Source: a virus | DNA: 64,000 nt | Virus record (IMG/VR): IMGVR_UViG_3300038701_001470 | Location: 1-64,000 of that record | Strand: one strand, 5' to 3' | Shown: in pieces, positions 15,256 to 23,156 of the stretch | Layout of the letters: each line of letters starts with the position of its first letter | How positions within the stretch are numbered: position 1 is the stretch's first letter | Made by a program: the position numbers and the translations under genes | Notes under the pieces: model-generated | The model's database searches: none | The model's input: the letters and a program-made list of their open reading frames with translations, nothing else | What the model was told of the DNA's origin: nothing

Positions 15256-16844
15256 GATAGGAGTCGTGAGGGGTCAAGGTTGATGTGGGTTTTCGCTCGG
15301 AAAGCTCTCATTGCTTCGACCGGTTTCGCCTTCATCTCGCGAGCGACTTCCTGATGGGAATGAACCCATCCTTTGAGTTTTCCGAATTGAGCGTTGAGAG
15401 CCAGCGTGAAGCTTCCGTTCAGTTTCAGATGGAGGTTTCCATTCCGGTAGGCTTTCATGGTAGCCCAAAGGATCCGCTCGCCCCGGTAATCGGCATAGAA
15501 CTCGACGGCTTGCCCGGGCTTGTCGGTATCTTGGAAAACATGATTGTACTGATCTCCAACGAGTGTCACGATCTCGAATCCTAGAGTCCTCGCCACAACG
15601 GATAGATCTTCAATCAGAGCGATTCCGGAAGTGTTGAGCCAAAGTTTCGAGTGGTGATCTCGAGCGTTCCACCGATCCGTGTTGAATCCGCACCATCCCA
15701 TGACGATTCGATGCTGGAGCTTCACGTGGGTTGCTTCCTCACGGAAATTGTGTCGGTTCCAGTGATCGTCTTTGAAGACTTTGGAGTTCGAGACGTAGTT
15801 CTCGCAGTTCGAGACATACATCATTCGCTCGTAGACCTCGATGAGCTGCTGATCGATGAAGTCATTGGCGTTTTTGATGGCCCATATCACGACGGCATAG
15901 ACGTTCTCTTTCGAGAAATCGATTTGCGTGTTCGACGATGCCTTGCGAAGCAGTTCGTCACGAGTCTTGGAAGTGAGTCGTGATGTGATCGGCGTCATGT
16001 TGTCGAAGATGCTCTTCCAGTATGCGTTCTTGAGTTCCTTGATTCTTCGTTTCAGCATTTCACGAACGTCCTTCACTGAAATCTCGAACTCTTTCAGAAC
16101 TCGCGGGTGGAGACGTCCGACCTCCTGATAATTCTGTTGAAGCTGTTCCATCTCTGCGAGGTAGAGTCCGACGAGGGTTTCAACGTAGTCCTTCCCCACT
16201 GCCAGTTCGCGGAGTTTGGGGATTTTGGGAGCGTCTGGAACGGTGTCGGTGAGCTCAGGATACAGATCGGCGAAGAAGGAATCGAATCCGTCTTCTGACT
16301 CAGGGCCATCGAAGTCTATCCGGATGGCGTTCACACGGCCACGGGCTTTGCGATCTTCCGAGTCGCAGAACCGGAACTCTCCAAGGTTGAGAGCCTGAAC
16401 TCGTCTCACTTGCATCGCATCGCCGATGATTTTCGATCGAGACCAACGAACGGGAATTACAAGGTAGAGAGTTTTGCAGGATGCTTCCCTGACGAGCTTC
16501 GCAACCCAGGACTCGAACTCGCTGTATGGAGGATTGCAAAACATGACATCGACGTGTTTGTCGAAAAAGGACTGATCGTGAAAATCGGTTCCTAGAATCA
16601 CGATCTCCTTACGTAAGGATTTGATCAGTCGTTGAGACTTCTCGATGGCAAAAAGATTCTCGATCTCGAACCGATCATCGAAAGCGTCGATGACTTTGCC
16701 ATTGCCGGCGCCGACATCGAGAAAGGACTCGACATTCAGGCTGATGCAGTCATTGAGAATCGCCTCGATGATTTCCTCAGTGGTGGGATACCACTCGAAA
16801 TCTTCGCCAGCTTCTTGAACTTGGGTGAGTAGTGCAGTAGTCAT
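15252..16844 (-). CDS. DNA methyltransferase-like protein with DUF4942 C terminus
   Basis: A 530-residue protein. Residues about 35-60 carry a SAM-binding motif (FLDVGAGNGKVIDAF) and about 107-113 the catalytic FCNPPYSEF motif of N6-adenine methyltransferases. The long C-terminal part (about 210-530), with YVSNSKVFKDDHWNRHNF and WNARDHHSKLWLNTSG, matches my recollection of the DUF4942 domain, often fused to or beside such methyltransferases on mobile elements. It may protect phage DNA from restriction. Palindrome copy 6 lies inside this gene, translated as LRKE. Upstream are both repeat elements. Confidence 0.8.
   Translation of the reverse strand: MTTALLTQVQEAGEDFEWYPTTEEIIEAILNDCISLNVESFLDVGAGNGKVIDAFDDRFEIENLFAIEKSQRLIKSLRKEIVILGTDFHDQSFFDKHVDVMFCNPPYSEFESWVAKLVREASCKTLYLVIPVRWSRSKIIGDAMQVRRVQALNLGEFRFCDSEDRKARGRVNAIRIDFDGPESEDGFDSFFADLYPELTDTVPDAPKIPKLRELAVGKDYVETLVGLYLAEMEQLQQNYQEVGRLHPRVLKEFEISVKDVREMLKRRIKELKNAYWKSIFDNMTPITSRLTSKTRDELLRKASSNTQIDFSKENVYAVVIWAIKNANDFIDQQLIEVYERMMYVSNCENYVSNSKVFKDDHWNRHNFREEATHVKLQHRIVMGWCGFNTDRWNARDHHSKLWLNTSGIALIEDLSVVARTLGFEIVTLVGDQYNHVFQDTDKPGQAVEFYADYRGERILWATMKAYRNGNLHLKLNGSFTLALNAQFGKLKGWVHSHQEVAREMKAKPVEAMRAFRAKTHINLDPSRLLS
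16607..16618. repeat. Dispersed palindrome, copy 6 (intragenic)
   Basis: TCCTTACGTAAGGA inside the methyltransferase gene, encoding Leu-Arg-Lys-Glu. It is the only copy within coding sequence and lies about 235 bases downstream of the start, where it could act as a roadblock or auxiliary operator. Confidence 0.75.
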
Positions 16845-16872
16845 ATTTTGGGTGCGTTGATTGTCATTACCC

Positions 16873-16898
16873 TTTCCGATCGAGGGTTCAATTATTCG
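16873..16898. promoter_or_regulatory. Conserved GGTTCAATTATTCG element, copy 4
   Basis: Exact 14-base core preceded by CCGATCGAG, in the divergent intergenic region between the methyltransferase (-) and the first capsid cement-like gene (+). Confidence 0.7.
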
Positions 16899-16905
16899 GA
16901 ATTCT

Positions 16906-16917
16906 CCTTACGTAAGG
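16906..16917. promoter_or_regulatory. Dispersed palindrome, copy 7
   Basis: TCCTTACGTAAGGA in the divergent promoter region, 8 bases from the 14-base element and 33 bases before the rightward start codon. One bound protein here could affect both directions. Confidence 0.8.
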
Positions 16918-16929
16918 AAATCCTCAGAG

Positions 16930-16935
16930 TTGACA
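16930..16935 (+). promoter_or_regulatory. TTGACA start-associated signal
   Basis: TTGACA begins 21 bases before the ATG of the gene at 16951. First of eight similarly spaced copies upstream of late genes. Confidence 0.55.
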
Positions 16936-16950
16936 GATCTCGTTTTTCAA

Positions 16951-17394
16951 ATGGCAAATCTCGTAATCGACCCAACTCTCGTCATCGCTTCTTCGGGTGC
17001 GTCCACTCTCAAAAGCACGGCTGGCGAAACAATCCTCGCCGGACAACCCGTTTACAAAGCTGACGGGAGCATGTTCCTCGGAGACGCCAACGATCCCGAG
17101 AAGATCGACATCGCCGGTATCGCTCTTCACAATGCTTCTCTTGGACAACCGCTTTCGTACGTGGTTTCCGACGAAGCTCTTGAAATTGGTGCCGATGTTG
17201 GGGTGGGATTCCCTTACGTTCTCGGAGATGAGCCAGGAGACATTTCCGGAGTTGCGGATCTCGCTCCCGGTCATTTCACTGTCATGATCGGCGTGGGGCG
17301 TCCGGATAATAAGCTCCACATCAACTTTGCCAGCCCTTCCCCTCTCCGTTCTGACGAGGCAATCGGCTCAGGTGAAGATCCCGTAGCCCCCTGA
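16951..17394 (+). CDS. Capsid cement-like (DUF2190-type) protein
   Basis: A 147-residue, beta-rich, acidic protein beginning MANLVIDPTLV. It has the pattern of DUF2190-like head decoration proteins: LKSTAGETILAGQPVYKAD, an IDIAGIALHNASLGQPLSYV strand pair, then GVGFPYVL. These trimers cap and stabilise capsids. Two shorter proteins at 25510 and 28017 look like a related pair. The start follows TTGACA by 15 bases and lacks Shine-Dalgarno. It is the first gene after the reverse-strand island. Confidence 0.65.
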   Translation: MANLVIDPTLVIASSGASTLKSTAGETILAGQPVYKADGSMFLGDANDPEKIDIAGIALHNASLGQPLSYVVSDEALEIGADVGVGFPYVLGDEPGDISGVADLAPGHFTVMIGVGRPDNKLHINFASPSPLRSDEAIGSGEDPVAP

Positions 17395-17397
17395 TTT

Positions 17398-17409
17398 CCT
17401 TACGTAAGG
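17398..17409. promoter_or_regulatory. Dispersed palindrome, copy 8
   Basis: TTCCTTACGTAAGGAA four bases after the cement-like gene stop and 56 bases before the next start. Last copy of the island cluster. Confidence 0.8.
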
Positions 17410-17465
17410 AAAAGTGGCTTCGGTTGACTGTGACACGCAGAGCATAGCGCACTGCGAAAGTCACC

Positions 17466-17723
17466 ATGGCAACTGATTGGGAAACCACATATCGGCACTT
17501 CACCGACACAGAACTCGCTGAGGAGATTGAAGATCTCCAGAAAAAGCGAAAGCAGTATAATTCTGCTCAGAATGTCGGGAATCACGGTTTCACCCGTGAC
17601 ATTCGACTGATCAACGATCAGTTCAAAGCTGCGATCAAGGTTCGTGGCGAGCGTCGTCAAAACTCAGGCCCAGGCACGGGCAAGCATGGTGTCGTGGATT
17701 ACAGCGGACTCGACATCTCATGA
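17466..17723 (+). CDS. Small charged protein upstream of portal, gpW-like position
   Basis: An 85-residue helical, charged protein (FTDTELAEEIEDLQKKRKQY), ending in Gly-rich text then GVVDYSGLDIS. In lambda-like phages a short head-tail joining protein (gpW) lies between terminase and portal, and this length and place fit. Sequence similarity to gpW is not obvious, so the call rests on position. It is separated from the portal by the fucosyltransferase-like gene. Confidence 0.5.
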   Translation: MATDWETTYRHFTDTELAEEIEDLQKKRKQYNSAQNVGNHGFTRDIRLINDQFKAAIKVRGERRQNSGPGTGKHGVVDYSGLDIS

Positions 17724-18562
17724 AGGGAATCACGTATCAGCAGAATGGGGCCGGTCTCTCAGGGCACGGATTGAAGGATCTCTTCTCTTCGGTAGCCATG
17801 GCCGAAATCTTCGGGGCGGAAGCCGTCTACGATGAGAGCTGGAATAACCAGAGCATCATCCCGGCCGAACACGCTGAAATGCTTCTGGCTTCTCAGGATG
17901 ACTTCAAGCGAGCTGCGATCATTCGACGAAGAAAGAAGTTCTGGACTGGAATCCCGTTCAAAGAGCTCGCGGCCGCCCGGGAAATCTTCGACGGGATGGA
18001 GGATGGAGGATTGCTCACTCTCACCAACGTATTCCGGATCCAGCCATACCAGGTCGATAATTGGGAGAGAAAGGGCCTGATCCCGGAGGGAAGTTACTCC
18101 CGTGTCATCTCGAAGCTGTCTCAGCTCTATTGGGGAGAAGAGGAGCCCTACCGTGTCGACGGCATCGCGATTCATGTTCGCCGCGGTGAAGTCGGAACTC
18201 CCCGGCATCGTCATCACGAGTGGATGGGAGGCGGCATCTGGAACGTCGACTTCTACAATGGCATGGTGAAAGATCTCAGGGCTGAATTTCCCGAAAAGGA
18301 AATCCGAGTTTTTTCACAGAAGAGAAATTCTCGCGATCTTTTGAGACTCGGAGAAGGGGCCGAATTGAGATTGGGAGATGACACGCAGCTTCAACTACAC
18401 TTTCGTGAGCTCGTTACGGCTGAGATTCTGATTCCGGCAAATTCAGGATTCTCGACGTGGGCGGCATACCTGAACACAGGAACCGTTCGACTGTATCAGG
18501 CTCGTGAAGTGAAGCACATCGAACATACTGAATATCCCCCACACTTCACCGTGATTTCATGA
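17720..18562 (+). CDS. Fucosyltransferase-like glycosyltransferase (GT-B)
   Basis: A 280-residue protein. The motif IAIHVRRGEVG (about residues 153-163) matches the HxRRGD-type GDP-fucose-binding loop of GT11/GT23-like transferases. The later text PANSGFSTWAAYL (about 239-251) matches the SxxSxFSxWAA motif in the same fold. It probably transfers fucose or a related sugar. It overlaps both neighbours by ATGA and lies between a small head gene and the portal, an odd place for an enzyme, suggesting virion glycosylation or a recently inserted cargo gene. Confidence 0.7.
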   Translation: MKGITYQQNGAGLSGHGLKDLFSSVAMAEIFGAEAVYDESWNNQSIIPAEHAEMLLASQDDFKRAAIIRRRKKFWTGIPFKELAAAREIFDGMEDGGLLTLTNVFRIQPYQVDNWERKGLIPEGSYSRVISKLSQLYWGEEEPYRVDGIAIHVRRGEVGTPRHRHHEWMGGGIWNVDFYNGMVKDLRAEFPEKEIRVFSQKRNSRDLLRLGEGAELRLGDDTQLQLHFRELVTAEILIPANSGFSTWAAYLNTGTVRLYQAREVKHIEHTEYPPHFTVIS

Positions 18563-20259
18563 GTCAGAAACCCGATACCAGCCTAAATTTCCTCGAACGT
18601 GTCGTCGGCACGGTAGCTCCCGGATGGGCGCTCAGTCACGCTATCGGAAGGGCTCAGCTGAATCACTTCGAGTCCCGCGGTGCGAACGACGGTAGGCTGC
18701 GAGGCGATTCGGGCGGGATGAACAAGAACGGATCCCCGGAGAGTCATCGCGCCAACAAGGATCGAATCAAGACGATGTGGGATGCCCGGGACATGGAGGA
18801 TAACTCTCCTCTCATCGCCGGCATTCTCGAGCGAACCACGATGTACACCGTGGGAAACCTATCCTACAAATCGAAGACGGGAGACGGCGCGGTGGATGAC
18901 CACTACGAGAGGTTTTTCGGCGAGTGGGCAAAGAACTGCGATGTCACTGGCCGGTTCTCTCTTCGGGAAATGATCTCGATCGCCTTTCGTTCGATGCTTC
19001 GCGATGGTGACTACGGAATCGCTTTCGTCGATGTCGGGAAAGGCATCAAGCTGCAGGGCATCGAAGCAGACCGGATCGGTTCGCCGCTCGATAGCCGTCA
19101 GGATGAAAAGCATGTCGGCGGTCTCGATCTCGACGACTTCGGACAGGTCATCAACTATCAGATCTTCAAGCGTTCACGGACGAACCAGTACACGAAGGAT
19201 CGGGATTGCTCTCCGAATCACTTCATCCACTTGAACAAAGTTACTCGCTCCGACCGGTATCGTTGCAAGTCATGGCTCGCCGCGGGACTCCCTCATGCTC
19301 GTGATTTGCATGAGATTTTCGGCTTCGAGAAGCAGGGCGCGAAGTTCGCTTCGATGTGGGCTGCGTTCATCCGGGCGAAAGATCACACTGGCCGTGGAGG
19401 ATGGGACACTGAGGACAAGAAGGGCCTCAAGATCAAGGAAGCCGTTCCCGGCCTGATCACTGAACTCGAGACAGACCAGAGCATCGAGTTTGCTCCCGGT
19501 GTTCAGCGTCCGTCAGGTGCCTTCATGAATCTCGTCGAATCCGTGATTCGCAATATCGCTATCGGCCTGAACCTCCCGTATGGCTTCGTCTACAACATGG
19601 CGGCATTCGGCGGTGTTACCGCTCGCCTTGAGACTCAGCAGGCACAGCGAGTGTTCGAGACTTGGCAGCGCCTCCTGATCGACAAGGTTCTCGATCGAAT
19701 CCGCGATCAGGTCATCGGATGGGGAATCGCTACCCGTCAGATCCCTGCTCATCCAAACTGGAGAAAAGGCGACTGGAGATTCGGCGCGGCCATCACAGCC
19801 GACGTTCAGCATCAGACGTCTTCTGACATCATGCTCATCGACAAAGGACTCAAGACCCGCTCTCAGTGGTGTCAGGAGCATGGCCTCGACTTCGAGGAAG
19901 TTCAGGAAGAGTGCGCTCGCGAGATGAACATCATGCGTGACGTTTCCGCTCGGAACGAGATGCCGGTTGAATTGCTTCACGAGGGTAAGCCGAATGCGAC
20001 TGAGATGCTGGCTGCTATGAGTGCTCGTGATGATCCCCCTCCAGAGCCAAAAGGGATGATTGAGGAGTATGGGGCTCAAGGAATGAAACCACTTCTCGAC
20101 GTTCTCGAACAGGTCGGAGATGGCTCCATGGACAGGGAAAGCGCAATCGCTACCCTCATGGATCTCTACGGTATCGAGTATCACAAAGCGTCGATGATGG
20201 TTCCTCAAGAACCTCGTCTCACGCAGGGTTCAGTCGTGGGGCCTCCACTGATCGGGTAA
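18559..20259 (+). CDS. Portal protein (lambda family)
   Basis: A 566-residue portal. The N terminus (ALSHAIGRAQLNHFESRGAND) and the region RANKDRIKTMWDARDMEDNSPLI match lambda gpB-type portals. A conserved GGVTARLETQQAQR segment lies about residues 353-366, and GLNLPYGFVYNM about 338-349 is the usual core. Twelve copies would form the DNA channel at one vertex. The C-terminal 80 residues are Met/Glu/Pro-rich and likely flexible. The stop is followed at once by TTGACA of the next gene. Confidence 0.9.
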   Translation: MSQKPDTSLNFLERVVGTVAPGWALSHAIGRAQLNHFESRGANDGRLRGDSGGMNKNGSPESHRANKDRIKTMWDARDMEDNSPLIAGILERTTMYTVGNLSYKSKTGDGAVDDHYERFFGEWAKNCDVTGRFSLREMISIAFRSMLRDGDYGIAFVDVGKGIKLQGIEADRIGSPLDSRQDEKHVGGLDLDDFGQVINYQIFKRSRTNQYTKDRDCSPNHFIHLNKVTRSDRYRCKSWLAAGLPHARDLHEIFGFEKQGAKFASMWAAFIRAKDHTGRGGWDTEDKKGLKIKEAVPGLITELETDQSIEFAPGVQRPSGAFMNLVESVIRNIAIGLNLPYGFVYNMAAFGGVTARLETQQAQRVFETWQRLLIDKVLDRIRDQVIGWGIATRQIPAHPNWRKGDWRFGAAITADVQHQTSSDIMLIDKGLKTRSQWCQEHGLDFEEVQEECAREMNIMRDVSARNEMPVELLHEGKPNATEMLAAMSARDDPPPEPKGMIEEYGAQGMKPLLDVLEQVGDGSMDRESAIATLMDLYGIEYHKASMMVPQEPRLTQGSVVGPPLIG

Positions 20260-20265
20260 TTGACA
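20260..20265 (+). promoter_or_regulatory. TTGACA start-associated signal
   Basis: It follows the portal stop codon by two bases or fewer and begins 21 bases before the ATG at 20281. A TTG start at 20260 is formally possible but would use the signal itself as coding. Confidence 0.55.
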
Positions 20266-20280
20266 GAGGAAACATCACTG

Positions 20281-22743
20281 ATGAAGCCCGAGAAAAAACG
20301 TCTCAAGAAAATCCGCCGTGAAGCCAATGCAGGGGAATCGACCTCTCAGAAGGTGAAGAATTACAGCGTTGCCGGTGCTTCCGGTGCAGCTGGACTTGGC
20401 GCTGCCGTCGCGGGAGTTGCCGCGGCCCGGGCTGCAAAGAAGGTCGGAAAGACTGCCGAGTCAGTTGGTGAAGAGGCGAAGAAAACGCTCAAGAAGGTGA
20501 ACAGTGTAGCCGGCGCACCGGGGCGAGCTGCGAACAAGGCGAAGAGTGTGGGTAAGGGGCTCATGAAAAAGATCGCCAAGACCGGTAAGCGAATCGTTCG
20601 TGCCGAGTCTCAGCTTCCACTGAACCACTTCAAGGCGTCCGAAGTTCGGAAGGGCGTGATGGTTGTCGACGGCAATGCGATCAGCGTTCCAAAGCTGGAA
20701 CTGCTTCTCAAGAAAAAGAAGGTCGAAAAGGTTCCCCTTAAAAAAGTGAAGGGTATCGGCCGTCAGAAGGGGTATTCCGCAGACCGGTTCGAGGGCGCTT
20801 CCAACGCTCTCGACAAGCCAGGCATCATCGGAACGGATGGAACTCTCATCGATGGAAGGCATCGCTCTCGCGGTCGGAAAGCCCGTGGAGACAAGGATGG
20901 CCTCTATCGCCGTGCCTCGAAGAAGGATCTCAAAGCTGCGATGATCACGCTCGCGAGAAAGTATCGTGATGTGAACGAGTTCAATCTCGCGCCCGGGGTT
21001 TACCATGGCGATCGCGCCGTGAAGAAAGCCCCTATGTTTCGCCACGAATACGTCGCGGTTGTTCCAGAGGATGAAAAAGCCCTCCCGAAGAATGTTCGTC
21101 GCCAGCTCGTGAAAGTGGGGCCAAACGGTGAGAAGGCTCTCGTGTCCGGTGGATACAATCGCCGTGGTCGACTTCGCGCCAAGATCGGCGATCGAACCGA
21201 TGTGAAGGCAATTCGCAAATCGATCGCCAAGGGGAAGGGCCCTGATCATGTTGCTACCGAGGGCGGAAATGCCGCGGCCATCAAGACTGCCGAGGTGTCG
21301 AAGCGGTTCGGATCACGGAAGTATCCCGGCCTGATCGACAATGCTCGAGGAAAAGGGAAGAACTCGAACTCCTATGCTCGAACCGTTCTGAAAGAGAATG
21401 GAGTCGTCAGGGATCCCAAGAAATCAAATCCCGGATCGAATCTCTACTTCGCCAAGAAGGATGAACCCAACCGTCAGGAGAAAATCGCCACGGCCATCAG
21501 AAAGGTTGCACCCACAGTTCGCGGGGCGGCTTCCGGAGCTCTCGTCGGAGCGGCGGTAGGAAACGTGCCAGGTGCTATCGCCGGTGGAACGGCCGGGGCG
21601 CTCGCTCAGAACAAAATGGCGAAAGTTGCACGCAAACAAGAGCGTGAAAGAAAGCCTCTCAGTGCCATGGCTACCGTGGCAGCGGTTCCCGCGGGAGCGG
21701 CTGCAATCGCAGCTGGCATCAAAAACCGAAAGAAAATCATGAAGAAAGCGAAACCATTTCTCAAGAAATTGAAGCACTTTGAATCGAAACTCGATGACTG
21801 TCTCGAGTTCTCGAAAAAGGATCAGTTCAAGCGAGGGCCTGACACTGATCGTCCGGGCGAATTCCTCAATACTGTGAAGGTCATCGCCGGCGCTGAAAAG
21901 CCTTTCGTCTCCAATCCGAATCACGTGAAAGGCTCCGTTGATCCTTCAACGGCTTCCGCTCTGATTCCCTACGACGGGCCAATCGGTGCCAGTTCCCAGG
22001 CATGGAAGGGTGCGTATCGTACCGCCAAGAAAGGGAACCAGATCGCTCAAAGGACTGGCCGCGTAGCTCGTGATGTCGGCGATGTGGTGACCGGCAAGGG
22101 TCGGAGAAAGGATTCCGCGGGACGTCCGAAAAAGCGTGAGTGGGAGAAGCCATACTTCCGGAACACCGTCGCGGCGGGAGCGGGAGCGGCGGGACTCATG
22201 CTTGGCGGAAAGGCCCTTCGTGAGAATCCTGCCATCCTCTCGAAAGTTTCCGATACCACCGGCCCGCTGGCTGAGAGTCTTCTCAAGAAGACAAAGAACA
22301 TCGGCGCCTCATACTTCGAGGAAGATTTGGATCTTCGCCCGGGCATGATCGAGTTCACCGAAAGCGTTTCCGTTCGAGACAACAAGGGTCGCCAGGTGTT
22401 TCGCGTGGAAGATGCTCGAGGAAACTCCGCTCGCATCCATCAGGGCGATAAGCCCAAGCGAGTTCGCCGTAAGAAGAAGTGGCATGAGAAGGCTCAGAAC
22501 GAGCGGAAACTCTGGAAGGGCGCGGCTCTCGGAGCTGCCGTTGCTGGTGTCGCAGCCGGGGCAAAGGGCAAAACCATTGCCAAAGGAGCGAAGAAAGTCG
22601 TGAAGCGTGTCGCAGCGAAAGCCGGATCAACCAAGGTGGGTTCAGCTCTCGGTAAGGAAGTGGCAAAGCGCGGGGCCGCGAAGAAGATCAATCGGCAGGC
22701 GAAGAAGATCATGAAATCTCGCGCTGGCATCGGAGCCAACTAA
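20281..22743 (+). CDS. Basic glycine-zipper protein, candidate internal/ejected virion protein
   Basis: An 820-residue, very Lys/Ala/Gly-rich protein. At least five Ala/Gly segments that could span or insert in membranes (near residues 30-50, 415-440, 460-482, 630-650 and 745-765) alternate with Lys-rich stretches. Residues about 115-220 hold a ParB-like piece (FKASEVRKG, then GTLIDGRHRSRGRKARG). It carries SKLDDCLEF near residue 502 and LRPGMIEF near residue 685, motifs shared with the next two proteins. In position it replaces the usual minor capsid gene. A DNA-bound, ejected pore-forming protein is my inference. Confidence 0.6.
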   Translation: MKPEKKRLKKIRREANAGESTSQKVKNYSVAGASGAAGLGAAVAGVAAARAAKKVGKTAESVGEEAKKTLKKVNSVAGAPGRAANKAKSVGKGLMKKIAKTGKRIVRAESQLPLNHFKASEVRKGVMVVDGNAISVPKLELLLKKKKVEKVPLKKVKGIGRQKGYSADRFEGASNALDKPGIIGTDGTLIDGRHRSRGRKARGDKDGLYRRASKKDLKAAMITLARKYRDVNEFNLAPGVYHGDRAVKKAPMFRHEYVAVVPEDEKALPKNVRRQLVKVGPNGEKALVSGGYNRRGRLRAKIGDRTDVKAIRKSIAKGKGPDHVATEGGNAAAIKTAEVSKRFGSRKYPGLIDNARGKGKNSNSYARTVLKENGVVRDPKKSNPGSNLYFAKKDEPNRQEKIATAIRKVAPTVRGAASGALVGAAVGNVPGAIAGGTAGALAQNKMAKVARKQERERKPLSAMATVAAVPAGAAAIAAGIKNRKKIMKKAKPFLKKLKHFESKLDDCLEFSKKDQFKRGPDTDRPGEFLNTVKVIAGAEKPFVSNPNHVKGSVDPSTASALIPYDGPIGASSQAWKGAYRTAKKGNQIAQRTGRVARDVGDVVTGKGRRKDSAGRPKKREWEKPYFRNTVAAGAGAAGLMLGGKALRENPAILSKVSDTTGPLAESLLKKTKNIGASYFEEDLDLRPGMIEFTESVSVRDNKGRQVFRVEDARGNSARIHQGDKPKRVRRKKKWHEKAQNERKLWKGAALGAAVAGVAAGAKGKTIAKGAKKVVKRVAAKAGSTKVGSALGKEVAKRGAAKKINRQAKKIMKSRAGIGAN

Positions 22744-22744
22744 G

Positions 22745-22750
22745 TTGACA
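22745..22750 (+). promoter_or_regulatory. TTGACA start-associated signal
   Basis: Starts one base after the previous TAA and 20 bases before the ATG at 22765. Confidence 0.55.
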
Positions 22751-22764
22751 GATCCTTTTTGATT

Positions 22765-23148
22765 ATGGAAAACGAACTTATCGCACTCGAAGCCAAGCTT
22801 GATTCGCACCTCTTCGAGTCAACTCCCGAAGACAAGAAGAAGCGGCTCAAAAAAGCCGGTGCGATCGCAGCTGGCGCGGGTAGCGTTGCTCTCGCCGGGG
22901 CTGCACTCGCGGGTGGACGTCGGATCAAGCGTGCTGGCGGCTTCAAGAAGGTTGTCAAAAAGGGTGCCGAGGCGGTTGCAGATCGCGTCAAAAAGCAGCC
23001 TGACAACACTTGGAAGGCAGCGGGAGAGCAAAAGCTCAAGAAGAAAATCGCCAAGAAATATGGCGTTGAGATGAGCGCCGTCCCAGGCCAGCTCATTGAG
23101 CTTTCTTCAAAGCTTGATTCCGTTCTCGAAACTGCAGACTCCGAGTAA
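22765..23148 (+). CDS. Small basic glycine-zipper protein with KLD motifs
   Basis: A 127-residue protein starting at ATG 22765 (an in-frame TTG at 22759 is less likely given the TTGACA spacing). Residues about 8-19 read EAKLDSHLFES and the C terminus reads SSKLDSVLETAD, so the KLD motif occurs twice. Between them lies a hydrophobic Ala/Gly segment (AIAAGAGSVALAGAALAGG) flanked by Lys clusters. It shares composition and motif with the proteins on both sides, indicating a family built from the same modules. Likely a virion-internal or membrane-active component. Confidence 0.55.
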   Translation: MENELIALEAKLDSHLFESTPEDKKKRLKKAGAIAAGAGSVALAGAALAGGRRIKRAGGFKKVVKKGAEAVADRVKKQPDNTWKAAGEQKLKKKIAKKYGVEMSAVPGQLIELSSKLDSVLETADSE

Positions 23149-23156
23149 TCGAGCGC

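Noticed and set aside
20260-20290. TTGACA as the -35 box of an ordinary sigma70 promoter
   Set aside because: The required -10 box and start would fall inside the gene in every case and no TATAAT-like match is at the right distance.
20461-21249. Long open frame on the minus strand opposite the glycine-zipper gene
   Set aside because: It mirrors the Lys/Ala-rich gene, lacks any recognisable motif and has no place in an operon. It is a shadow of biased codon use.
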